A stretch of DNA of 64,000 bases from Flavobacteriaceae bacterium UBA1682 (GTDB lineage: Bacteria > Bacteroidota > Bacteroidia > Flavobacteriales > Flavobacteriaceae), in NCBI GenBank assembly GCA_002320285.1, contig DCKE01000023.1, forward strand, positions 1 to 64,000, read 5' to 3'. A program made the translations under genes and the position numbers. The notes beneath the pieces were generated by a model. The model worked only from the letters and a program-made list of their open reading frames with translations, searched no databases and had not been told where the DNA came from. Numbering within the stretch: position 1 is the first letter of the stretch; every line of letters starts with the position of its first letter. This document shows, piece after piece, positions 1 through 7,403 of the stretch.

Positions 1-152
1 AATTCTAATCCTTTTTCTCGCTGACAATAGACTAAACTCTCTATAAATAAATTCTTATACTCATTTCGAGTAAAAACATCAAGCCAACCCACTACAGCAA
101 AACTTACAAAGTATAAACCCTCCGGATTACAAAATTTATAATTTCTACTCAT
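1..152 (-). CDS. REP-associated tyrosine transposase (RAYT, IS200-like Y1 family), 5' part only
   Basis: The frame opens with ATG at 152 on the minus strand and runs off the left edge, giving about 50 residues. The start MSRNYKFCNPEGLYFVSF, followed by VGWLDVFTRNEYKN and a later CQREKGLE, is what I recognise as the N-terminus of Bacteroidota RAYT/Y1_Tnp transposases. In those proteins this stretch precedes the HUH motif, which would lie outside the window. RAYTs are single-domain HUH enzymes that act on REP palindromes. Palindromes of that kind start 130 bases away at 281, which supports the call. No transposon ends are visible. The HUH and Tyr residues cannot be checked here. Confidence 0.78.
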   Translation of the reverse strand, partial: MSRNYKFCNPEGLYFVSFAVVGWLDVFTRNEYKNLFIESLVYCQREKGLE

Positions 153-203
153 TTTGATTGTTTTATTCCTCTGAATAAAAATAGAGAAAAATCTTTCATA
201 AAC

Positions 204-238
204 ACAAAACGCTCAATATGATTGAGCGTTTTTGTATT
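204..238. terminator. Hairpin flanked by A and T runs, upstream of the RAYT
   Basis: The stem CGCTCAAT/ATTGAGCG closes on a 3-nt ATG loop. It is extended by ACAAAA/TTTTTGT with one extra base. It looks like a bidirectional intrinsic terminator. A similarly framed but decayed hairpin lies at about 4821-4852: both are preceded by AAACACAAAAC and followed by ATTTAATAGA. The pair may therefore belong to the REP-associated repeat environment rather than to a gene. Confidence 0.45.
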
Positions 239-280
239 TAATAGAACACTCGCACCTAGCATTCTTGTGTATATTTATCC

Positions 281-315
281 GTACCACACGAAAGGATTCG
301 TGCGGTAGCGGGGGC
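281..315 (+). repeat. REP-like palindromic repeat, left copy of a 35-bp inverted pair
   Basis: The core is a hairpin CCACACGAA-agga-TTCGTGCGG followed by a GTAGCGGGGGC tail. All 35 bases recur, reverse-complemented and without a mismatch, at 4615-4649. The GTAG next to the stem resembles the foot tetranucleotide of classic REPs. The next base, 316, begins recognisable regulator coding sequence. Confidence 0.8.
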
Positions 316-546
316 ATTTCCATACCTTCTCTGGAAGTAGCTGAAAAAATAGCCACAGAGCTAAATATTTCACTAGACCAACTGGTATACGGCAATAATA
401 AAGCGGAAAACATCATTAAAGATAACGAACTATTAAACTTATTCGTAAAAACACAAGACCTCACTGATGGTCAAAAAACAACCGTCAAAGACTTACTAGA
501 AGCGTTTATTTTTAAAACCAATCTAAAAAAAGAACTTTCTATATAA
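316..546 (+). pseudogene. 3' fragment of an XRE-family (Cro/CI-type HTH) regulator
   Basis: From 316 the frame reads ISIPSLEVAEKIATELNISL and continues to a stop at 546. This is the last HTH helix region plus the C-terminal dimerisation-like tail (LTDGQKTTVKDLLEAF) of small XRE regulators. In an intact gene about 35-45 residues containing the recognition helix (typically ending in IENG) would precede it. Here the homology stops at the last base of the REP at 315. The in-frame ATG at 232 only reads through the REP and adds non-homologous residues, so I do not accept it as a start. It is probably not expressed as a working repressor. A terminator follows directly. Confidence 0.7.
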
Positions 547-550
547 ATAC

Positions 551-582
551 AAAAATCCCAACTTACGGTTGGGATTTTTTGT
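551..582. terminator. Bidirectional intrinsic terminator
   Basis: AAAAATCCCAAC-ttac-GGTTGGGATTTTTT is a strong stem with A and T runs on both sides. It would end the XRE fragment on the plus strand and the 650-1126 gene on the minus strand. Confidence 0.8.
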
Positions 583-649
583 TTGTTTTTAATAGACTAC
601 ATAAAGAAGTTCATCTGGAAAACCTATATTTTATATACTATAATAAACA

Positions 650-1126
650 TTAGTTTTTAATCCTTAAAAAAGTATGACTCGGAGATGATAATTCAAATGT
701 ATAATTCTTGTCATTATTTAATGGTACAAAACCTTTATTACTTTTCTTATCTAAATTATAAACACGAAGTATATTATAATAATCTTTAAGCCAAGGTTTC
801 TTTAATTCAATTTCATAATTATAGATTCTCTGTTCAGTTTCGATATATTCGTAATATGTAAACTCTATATAGATATCTACTGTTTCATCTTCTATTAACT
901 TTTCATAGTCAACATATTCTAATGATAAATTACCTGGATAATAATTCGTGATTATAGTTTCTGACACACCATTTCTTTTAAACCTAATTTCAGGCAAAGC
1001 ATAAGTTAACTTTATATCACCATCTATCATAATTATAAAATCTAACTCCTTTTTCTTATGTTCTTGTGCATTTACATCTATTACACACAATACAAATAAT
1101 AATCCTATAACAATTTTTTTTACCAT
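650..1126 (-). CDS. Secreted small protein of unknown function, candidate immunity partner of the Rhs toxin
   Basis: This encodes 158 residues with a clear Sec signal peptide (MVKKIVIGLLFVLCVIDVNA, cleavage before QEHKK). The mature part is rich in Tyr, Glu and Lys with an alternating pattern that looks like beta strands. I recognise no family. It begins 6 bases after the stop of the Rhs gene and shares its strand. In polymorphic toxin loci the gene immediately after the toxin tip usually encodes the cognate immunity protein, so that is the best guess. Export to the periplasm or outer surface would imply that the toxin is neutralised there. A lysozyme-inhibitor-like or purely structural role is possible. 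Confidence 0.55.
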   Translation of the reverse strand: MVKKIVIGLLFVLCVIDVNAQEHKKKELDFIIMIDGDIKLTYALPEIRFKRNGVSETIITNYYPGNLSLEYVDYEKLIEDETVDIYIEFTYYEYIETEQRIYNYEIELKKPWLKDYYNILRVYNLDKKSNKGFVPLNNDKNYTFELSSPSHTFLRIKN

Positions 1127-1132
1127 AATCGA

Positions 1133-4100
1133 TTATCTAAGAATTCTTTCAATCACACTCCTTTTTAACTCTACTGGTTGTTGCCCACTTCTATAAATCA
1201 CCGCTCCATTGCTTCTTGGAGGAATTTTAACTCTTCCATCAGGTCCTCTAGTAACATTATTAATTGTCCCTAATGGACCAACAATAATATTTGTACCATA
1301 CTGACTAAACGTAGCCTCATCTTGTGGCGAACGAGTACTAGCAGATTGTGGAAATACCATCCCATTAGATTCCTGAACTCTTGTCGGATGAGAATGAATA
1401 GTGGTTTCTACATCCGCAACTGTACATTCTATAGGAAGATTCGGCAACGATGCTCTAGCCGTCTGAATACCATCAACTATCGTTGGCAATTCCCCAATAG
1501 CACCTCTAATGGTATTTCCATTATCCATTACTATCGAAGATTCTTCACGTAAACCACCATTATTTATGGTTCTATCTAATACATTTAAACTTTCTTGTAA
1601 ACTCGAGTCACTTGGCAACGATACGGCAGAGCTAACAGCTCCTACTTGGGTTGTCCCTCCTGCTGTATTTGTATCCCGTATAGTTCTAGCTTGAAGATCA
1701 TTAGTAACAATATACTTTTTACCATCATCAATACCATCTGTCCCTATCTTTTCACCATTTTTATTATAAAAATCACCAAATACGGCACTCATTCCTGTGG
1801 GGTCAGTCATATTAATCGGATTATTGTGTACATAGTGGTACGGTGTCCATCCTGGGAACTGTTCCGCTAAGGGGTCTACGTTCATCCATCTACCCAAAGC
1901 TGCATCATAGTTCCTTGCACCAAAATCGTATAACCCAAGCTCTAGCTCGTCTTGGAGCTCTTTTCCGTTGTACTTATATTTTTCAGCGGATTTGTTAGCC
2001 GCCGCTGCTATTGCTGGACTATCTCCTTGGTGTTTTAATCCAAACGGATAATAATTGTTTTCACTCAATATCTCATCTGGAGTAATCAAGCCATCACCAT
2101 TGGTATCCGAATAACTCAATCGGACATTCCCCAAATGATCTTGATACTGGTATACATACTTATTCGTTAAAGCATTGTAATATCCTTCTGTCGTCGGAAA
2201 AAATTGCAATACATTATTCTCATATTGAAAGGCTCCCAAATAATCGGTAGTCGTTACCGCTCCACTGGTTGGACTTACTTTCTTCTGTACCTTAACTCCA
2301 GCTGCGTTGTAAATATAATTAATTTTCCCGGCAGTCATTGTAATTTCCACTGGTAAATTCAAATGGTTGTACTTGATTTGTGTGATTTGTTTGTTCTTAT
2401 CACTAATCAAATTTCCAAATAAATCATAGGTATAATCGTTACCTGTATGCGTTCCCTTCTTAAATCCAGAGGCATTTCCAGAGGCATCGGTTACTTTCTG
2501 CAATTGATTGCCGTCGTAAGTATATTCCAAATCGTCGAGGTCAAACTGCTTCGAATGGGAATCTGCTCCACTTCTCTTTAGGGTTTTGATATTGCCATTC
2601 AGATCATAAGTCAGCTGTTCATTATATGCCGCTGTACCCGAAGAAACCGAACCGGGATACTGAAAAACAGCATTTTTTAGTCGGTTGATACGATCGTATT
2701 CATAAGTATAACTACGAAACAATCCGTCGGTAGTTCTCCAAATCTGCTGTGCTATATTCCCGTTGTAAAGGGGTTTGGAGTTTTGATCTATAGGATCCTC
2801 TATTTTATTGTAATTTAACTGCAAGGTAAACAACGAAGGTTTAGAACTTTCAACAGGTACTTTTGCATTGACTTGTGTCAGCCATCCCCGGATATTATAG
2901 GTAAAGCTTACTTTTTGTAAATACGAATTAGCCAATCCCTCTTTTGCTCCAACTTCTTTAGAGGTCAATACGCGTAAATTGTCGTAATTGTTTTTGGTTA
3001 AAACCACCGACTCTCCAGCACCGACTTTATGGGTATGTGAAACGAGTTGCTCCGCAAGATTATAGGTGAAATTTTCTTCTAATACTTTTTTTCCACTTGT
3101 CAAACTCGCTTTATTAGGCGCTTGTGTCGTGATGGTCTTTGTCGGCAGTCCTCTAAAATTTAACTGCATATCCGTTTGAATAACACCTCCCAAATGATTT
3201 TTGAGATAAGAACGCACTACTCTATTTCTGGAATCGTATAAGGAATATGAGGTCTCGCCTAGTGCCTCTGAGCTTTTAGTCAATACTCGGGTCCAATTTC
3301 CTGTAGGCAGTCCCTTCACGTTATTTTTTACGGTCACTCCTTCCACTGTTGTTAATGTGGCTAAACTCGTATCAAAAGTGTAGTCGTCATAATAATTGAC
3401 ACTCAATATCTGAATATCGGTTTTCGGGAAATTGAGATTGCTATAGGGAACGGCTACGCCATTTATTGGAGATGTCCCTGCTACAGTTTTTGCTTCATAG
3501 GTGAGCGTTTGACTTTCCAATTCTGTTTCAAATTGTTTCCGTCCGATAGCTGTTGTCGGTAAACCTGTAAAAAAACCGGAATACACCACCCTACTAAACA
3601 CATCGTATTTCGTAAAAACCCAGCCTTTTACCTGATCTCCAAAGGGGCTATACACCGGTCCGGTAGCAACCAATCGATCTATTTTATCATACACCAAATA
3701 TTCCCATTCCTTGGCTGGTAACTTTTTGGCAACCATGCGATTCTTATAATCGTATTTGTATTGATAACACAGTTTATCCAAGGTTTCCAAATCGGTTTTC
3801 CCCTCAGATAAAGGCGGTAAAACATAACTCAAATTGCCGTAATCATCGTATACATAATAGGTATATAAAAGTTCGGTTCCTGCTGAAAAATACTCCCAAT
3901 CTATGATTATCCCAGTATTTATTAATTTCGTTTCCGGTACAATACCTTTATTAGCGTTATAATTTTGCATTCTTTGGACCAATAGCTTACCCTCTGAATC
4001 TCGAAATTCAGCCGTATAATGTAAATTTTCGTCTTTAATATTGCGCCAATATAAAGTATTTCTTTCGTGATACCCCTGTTCCACTAATTCCGTTACAATC

Positions 4101-4600
4101 AAACCTGTTGAAGTATCTACAGACGGACTTTCTTTGGCTCTATATTTTTTTACTTGGTCTGTTATATTTAACTTATCTACATAATCAATATTACGATTAT
4201 TAAACACGGTTTTAATTTTCCAATCTTCACCTGGTGCACCTTGCTTAAGCACCTTCTTTAATGGAGAGGCTTCCAATACCACTTCGCTATAGGGATTGGT
4301 GGTATTTTCGTATTTGGATGTATTATAAAAATCGAGCGTAGCCTGTTCTGCATTGGTTTCAAAAAGAGGATTACTTGGGAAAGAAATTATACTATTTGTA
4401 TTACTTATTGGAAAATCGGGATACGAGGGAACTGTTGGTGTTGTAGTCTCAGGATCTCTTCTTGTGGAATAAGGCAAATAATCCTTCGTTTGCCCTAAAT
4501 TGACCTCATAAGAAATATGTTTAATAATATTACCCGCTAAAAGGCTACTACCTGCTATCACTTCTTGTTTAGGTCGCCCCAATCCATCAAAATAAACCAC
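1133..4600 (-). CDS. Rhs/YD-repeat protein with JAB-like peptidase tip, 5'-truncated
   Basis: About 1155 residues remain. The frame opens in a DUF6443-type segment (VVYFDGLGRPKQEV). It continues through YD/Rhs repeats (e.g. YEYDRINRL, YTYDLFGNL) and reaches the Rhs core end YHYVHNNPINMTDPTGM at about residues 920-937. The variable tip of about 215 residues has HSHP at 1069-1072 and SPQD at 1091-1094, a JAMM/JAB metalloprotease-like HxHP...SxxD pattern. The H-to-S spacing is longer than in canonical JAMM. Upstream of the GTG at 4600 the homologous frame continues only to about 4615 (PTQVKV). It then meets the REP and an in-frame TAG. The signal peptide and N-terminal part are missing, so secretion is doubtful. 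It may be a silent toxin-tip cassette or a pseudogene. Confidence 0.85.
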   Translation of the reverse strand: MVYFDGLGRPKQEVIAGSSLLAGNIIKHISYEVNLGQTKDYLPYSTRRDPETTTPTVPSYPDFPISNTNSIISFPSNPLFETNAEQATLDFYNTSKYENTTNPYSEVVLEASPLKKVLKQGAPGEDWKIKTVFNNRNIDYVDKLNITDQVKKYRAKESPSVDTSTGLIVTELVEQGYHERNTLYWRNIKDENLHYTAEFRDSEGKLLVQRMQNYNANKGIVPETKLINTGIIIDWEYFSAGTELLYTYYVYDDYGNLSYVLPPLSEGKTDLETLDKLCYQYKYDYKNRMVAKKLPAKEWEYLVYDKIDRLVATGPVYSPFGDQVKGWVFTKYDVFSRVVYSGFFTGLPTTAIGRKQFETELESQTLTYEAKTVAGTSPINGVAVPYSNLNFPKTDIQILSVNYYDDYTFDTSLATLTTVEGVTVKNNVKGLPTGNWTRVLTKSSEALGETSYSLYDSRNRVVRSYLKNHLGGVIQTDMQLNFRGLPTKTITTQAPNKASLTSGKKVLEENFTYNLAEQLVSHTHKVGAGESVVLTKNNYDNLRVLTSKEVGAKEGLANSYLQKVSFTYNIRGWLTQVNAKVPVESSKPSLFTLQLNYNKIEDPIDQNSKPLYNGNIAQQIWRTTDGLFRSYTYEYDRINRLKNAVFQYPGSVSSGTAAYNEQLTYDLNGNIKTLKRSGADSHSKQFDLDDLEYTYDGNQLQKVTDASGNASGFKKGTHTGNDYTYDLFGNLISDKNKQITQIKYNHLNLPVEITMTAGKINYIYNAAGVKVQKKVSPTSGAVTTTDYLGAFQYENNVLQFFPTTEGYYNALTNKYVYQYQDHLGNVRLSYSDTNGDGLITPDEILSENNYYPFGLKHQGDSPAIAAAANKSAEKYKYNGKELQDELELGLYDFGARNYDAALGRWMNVDPLAEQFPGWTPYHYVHNNPINMTDPTGMSAVFGDFYNKNGEKIGTDGIDDGKKYIVTNDLQARTIRDTNTAGGTTQVGAVSSAVSLPSDSSLQESLNVLDRTINNGGLREESSIVMDNGNTIRGAIGELPTIVDGIQTARASLPNLPIECTVADVETTIHSHPTRVQESNGMVFPQSASTRSPQDEATFSQYGTNIIVGPLGTINNVTRGPDGRVKIPPRSNGAVIYRSGQQPVELKRSVIERILR

Positions 4601-4614
4601 TTTGACTTGAGTAG

Positions 4615-4649
4615 GCCCCCGCTACCGCACGAATCCTTTCGTGTGGTAC
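4615..4649 (-). repeat. REP-like palindromic repeat, right copy of the 35-bp inverted pair
   Basis: This is an exact reverse complement of 281-315. Its GGGGGC end abuts the first recognisable codon of the truncated Rhs gene, mirroring the situation at the left copy, where the XRE fragment starts. Confidence 0.8.
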
Positions 4650-4687
4650 TCAAAAACTCTGCAACAGCTCCAAATAAAATTCGACAG

Positions 4688-4893
4688 AGTCAATCCTTTT
4701 GTGTGGCAAATCAATATACATATATTCCTCTCTAAAAAACGCAAGTAATATACAAATAAACCCAATTCTATTTTAACATAATCAGAAGATCTACTTTTAT
4801 CGATAAACCGCCTTTGTAAACACAAAACTCCCAACATGAAGGAGAGTTTGTTTATTTAATAGATACCACGCGAGAGAACGCGCGCGGTAACGT
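4688..4893. repeat. Cluster of degenerate REP-like elements
   Basis: Three pieces are visible. At 4688-4710 a decayed copy keeps CAATCCTTTTGTGTGGCA in the orientation of the right copy. At about 4821-4852 there is an imperfect hairpin (ACAAAACTC.../...GAGTTTGT) framed like the one at 204-238. At 4864-4893 an element reads TACCACGCGAGAG...CGCGCGGTAACG, with the same layout as the left REP (stem, then GGTA) but a different stem sequence, as if the stem had changed by compensatory substitutions. I see no gene between 4650 and 4976. Confidence 0.55.
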
Positions 4894-4933
4894 AGGATCT
4901 AAATACCCTTTTTTCACTCCCATTAACGGTTAA

Positions 4934-4967
4934 AATTTAGGGCCAGATCTTGCTCCGACCCTAAATT
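4934..4967 (-). terminator. Terminator downstream of ssb
   Basis: The stem AATTTAGGG/CCCTAAATT has a 16-nt loop. On the minus strand it is followed by TTTT, 9 bases after the ssb stop codon. Confidence 0.5.
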
Positions 4968-4976
4968 CAATACAAA

Positions 4977-5315
4977 TCACGGTTTAGCTCCCAACATCAA
5001 CAACTCCGAAACAACAATCTCTGTCACATTCTTCTTGATGCCCTCTTTGTTCTCGTATTCGCGATACACCAATTTACCTTCCAACGCAATCTCCTGCCCC
5101 TTGTGCAAGAACTGCTCTACAGTACCGGCCAATTTCCCCCAAGCTGCCACCAAATGCCATTGGGTCTGCTCTACCCGATTACTTTGATCGTCGTAGTAAA
5201 TATCCGAAGTAGCCAAACTAAATCGCGCTACCTTCTTTCCACTTTCGAATTCCTTTACTTCCGGGTCTCTACCCAATCTTCCAATTAGCCTTACGCTGTT
5301 TCTTATTGTACTCAT
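4977..5315 (-). CDS. ssb: Single-stranded DNA-binding protein, short form
   Basis: This encodes 112 residues forming one OB-fold. The typical order is present: NSVRLIGRLGRDPEVKEFES, KVARFSLATSDIYYD, the W-containing QWHLVAAWGKLA and KGQEIALEGKLVYREYENKEG. SSB coats single-stranded DNA during replication, repair and recombination. This version stops right after the OB-fold (LLMLGAKP). It lacks the disordered linker and the acidic DDDIPF-like tail that recruits partner enzymes. It may therefore be a secondary SSB, perhaps for recombination or an accessory region, rather than the main replication SSB. It lies next to the REP cluster and divergently from the nitrilase gene. Confidence 0.9.
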   Translation of the reverse strand: MSTIRNSVRLIGRLGRDPEVKEFESGKKVARFSLATSDIYYDDQSNRVEQTQWHLVAAWGKLAGTVEQFLHKGQEIALEGKLVYREYENKEGIKKNVTEIVVSELLMLGAKP

Positions 5316-5410
5316 AATTTTAAAAAATTTAAATTAAACATCTTTGTTTTTGTCCTACAAATCACTTATTTTGAAAATTACTAACCGTTTAAAAAACATT
5401 TACAGTCGAA

Positions 5411-5455
5411 TGTAACTGCTTGTAAGCGCTTGTAAACGGAATTTTATTACCTTTA
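5411..5455 (+). promoter_or_regulatory. Candidate promoter/operator with three phased TGTAA repeats
   Basis: TGTAA occurs at 5411, 5421 and 5431, exactly 10 bases apart, i.e. on one face of the helix. It is followed by a -7-like TACCTTTA at 5448-5455 (consensus TAnnTTTG). The nitrilase ATG is 14 bases further on. A regulator site is an inference. Confidence 0.4.
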
Positions 5456-5469
5456 AAAGAAAAAATACA

Positions 5470-6996
5470 ATGGAAGCAGCGATCAATAAAGTAGAACTTC
5501 GAAACCTTCAAGTGGAAGATTATTTGGAACTCAAAAAATCGATGATGGAATCTTATGAAGGCATGGAGGACTCGTATTGGATTAAGGATGAGATCGAGGC
5601 TTTATTAGCAACTTTCCCAGAAGGTCAGTTGGTGGTGTTGGTCGATGATATCGTGGTGGGTTCAGCCCTATCCTTGATTGTCGATGAACGTATCGCCATG
5701 TCTAACCACACTTATGAATCCATCACCGGAAACTCTACGTTCTCTACACATAATCCAGACGGTGATGTACTCTACGGAATCGATGTTTTTATTCATCCAA
5801 AATACCGCGGTTTGCGTTTGGGACGTCGTTTATATGATGCGCGTAAAGAGATCTGTGAGCAATTAAATTTAAAATCAATTGTCTTCGCAGGACGAATTCC
5901 GAATTATCTAAAATTTTCCAAAGAACTAACCCCAAAACAGTATTTAGATAAGGTTCGCGCCAAAGAGATACACGATCCGGTGATGTCGTTCCAATTGAGC
6001 AACGACTTTCACGTGGTTCGCCTGATGCGCAATTATCTCGAAGGCGATAAAGATTCTAAGGAATACGCCGTGTTACTAGAATGGAATAATATATTTTACG
6101 AAAAAACACAACAGTTGATCAACACCAAAAAAAGTGTGGTCCGATTGGGATTGATCCAATGGCAAATGCGTTTGCTCAACGATTTGGAAGAGTTTTTTGA
6201 TCAAGCCGAGTTTTTTATCAATGCCGTAGCCGATTACGAGAGTGATTTCGCTATGTTTCCCGAATTATTTACCGCACCATTGATGGCCGATTACAACCAC
6301 TTATCCGAGGCCGAAGCCATCAGAGAATTGGCGCGATTTACCGATGATATTCGCAAGAAATTTCAGGAGTTTGCCATTTCATACAACATCAATATTATTA
6401 CGGGAAGTATGCCATATATGATCGATGGAACACTTTATAATGTCGGTTTTTTATGTAAACGAGACGGTACTTATGAGATGTATTCCAAAATTCATATCAC
6501 CCCAAACGAAGTACATTATTGGGGGATGCAAGGCGGTTCGAAAATTCAAACTTTTGATACCGACTGTGGGAAAATCGGAATCATTATTTGTTATGACGTC
6601 GAATTCCCTGAACTGTCGCGCTTATTAGCCGATCAAGGTATGGACATCCTCTTTGTTCCGTTTTTAACGGATACGCAAAACGGATATACCCGCGTGAGAA
6701 GTTGTGCGCAAGCCAGAGCCATCGAAAACGAATGTTATGTCGCCATAGCTGGCTGTGTAGGTAACCTGCCCAAGGTCAACAACATGGACATACAGTTTGC
6801 TCAGGCCGCGGTATTCACCCCATCAGACTTCGCTTTTCCAACCAACGGAATCAAAGCCGAAGCCACGCCAAACACTGAAATGACACTTATAGTTGACGTT
6901 GATGTCGACTTGCTAAAAGAACTCCACGAACACGGGAGTGTTCAAATTAAAAAAGATCGAAGAACCGATTTATATGAGACTAAAAAACTGAAGTAA
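5470..6996 (+). CDS. GNAT acetyltransferase-nitrilase superfamily amidohydrolase fusion
   Basis: 508 residues with two domains. Residues about 8-205 are a GNAT fold: the acetyl-CoA loop region is FIHPKYRGLRLGRRLYDARK. Residues about 222-505 are a carbon-nitrogen hydrolase. Its Glu-Lys-Cys triad is visible: E265 in FPELF, K340 in YSKIHITP and C374 in IIICYDVEFPE. Nitrilase-superfamily enzymes hydrolyse amides or nitriles, or transfer acyl groups, through the Cys. The GNAT domain would acetylate an amine. This two-domain arrangement is known in Bacteroidota and Proteobacteria, but I know of no firmly assigned substrate. The small Cys4 gene follows 12 bases later, so the two are probably co-transcribed. 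Confidence 0.88.
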   Translation: MEAAINKVELRNLQVEDYLELKKSMMESYEGMEDSYWIKDEIEALLATFPEGQLVVLVDDIVVGSALSLIVDERIAMSNHTYESITGNSTFSTHNPDGDVLYGIDVFIHPKYRGLRLGRRLYDARKEICEQLNLKSIVFAGRIPNYLKFSKELTPKQYLDKVRAKEIHDPVMSFQLSNDFHVVRLMRNYLEGDKDSKEYAVLLEWNNIFYEKTQQLINTKKSVVRLGLIQWQMRLLNDLEEFFDQAEFFINAVADYESDFAMFPELFTAPLMADYNHLSEAEAIRELARFTDDIRKKFQEFAISYNINIITGSMPYMIDGTLYNVGFLCKRDGTYEMYSKIHITPNEVHYWGMQGGSKIQTFDTDCGKIGIIICYDVEFPELSRLLADQGMDILFVPFLTDTQNGYTRVRSCAQARAIENECYVAIAGCVGNLPKVNNMDIQFAQAAVFTPSDFAFPTNGIKAEATPNTEMTLIVDVDVDLLKELHEHGSVQIKKDRRTDLYETKKLK

Positions 6997-7008
6997 AATC
7001 AAAGTGAC

Positions 7009-7353
7009 ATGAGAACTTGCTTAGAATGCGAAACAAAATTAGTAGGCAGAGAAGATAAAAAGTTTTGTAACGACAGCTGTCGGAATTCTTATAACAACAA
7101 AATCAATAAGGACTCCAATAACTTAATGCGAAACACCAACAATCAATTGCGCAAAAACTACCGCATTCTATGTTTGCTCAATGAAGATGGCAAAACCAAA
7201 ATCACAACTTCTAAATTATTACAACAGGGATTTGATTTTCAGTTATTCACCAGTATGTACCAAACCAAATCGGGAACTACCTATTATTTTGTTTACGATC
7301 AAGGATATATGAATATCGATCACGAATATTGCTTACTGGTAATCAGAAAATAA
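7009..7353 (+). CDS. Small Cys4 zinc-ribbon-like protein, unknown function
   Basis: 114 residues. The N-terminus MRTCLECETKLVG...KKFCNDSCRNSYNN carries a CxxC...CxxxC set (C4, C7, C20, C24). This looks like a treble-clef or zinc-ribbon binding one zinc ion, similar to DUF2116-like zinc ribbons. The rest is a basic, Asn-rich linker and a small mixed alpha/beta part (LLQQGFDFQLFTSMYQTKSG, YYFVYDQGYM). I recognise similar uncharacterised proteins from flavobacteria. It sits 12 bases after the nitrilase fusion in the same operon, and a terminator follows. No function is assigned. Confidence 0.75.
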   Translation: MRTCLECETKLVGREDKKFCNDSCRNSYNNKINKDSNNLMRNTNNQLRKNYRILCLLNEDGKTKITTSKLLQQGFDFQLFTSMYQTKSGTTYYFVYDQGYMNIDHEYCLLVIRK

Positions 7354-7391
7354 AAAAAGCCTCTAATTCGATATGAATTGGAGGCTTTTTT
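7353..7391. terminator. Bidirectional intrinsic terminator
   Basis: AAAAAAGCCTCTAATTC and GAATTGGAGGCTTTTTT pair across a short loop with one bulge. It separates the convergent 7009-7353 and 7404-8669 genes. Confidence 0.8.
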
Positions 7392-7403
7392 AATGGTGTT
7401 TCT

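Noticed and set aside
232..315. ATG at 232 as the start of the XRE-like protein
   Set aside because: The frame from 232 to 315 crosses the REP palindrome and shows no HTH homology. Recognisable sequence begins at 316.
4598..4600. GTG at 4600 as a genuine Rhs start
   Set aside because: Family homology continues upstream of it to about 4615 and no signal peptide follows, so it is only the first possible start in a truncated gene.
4622..4837. 71-codon open frame on the minus strand
   Set aside because: It lies across REP-like repeats and hairpins and has no protein-like pattern.
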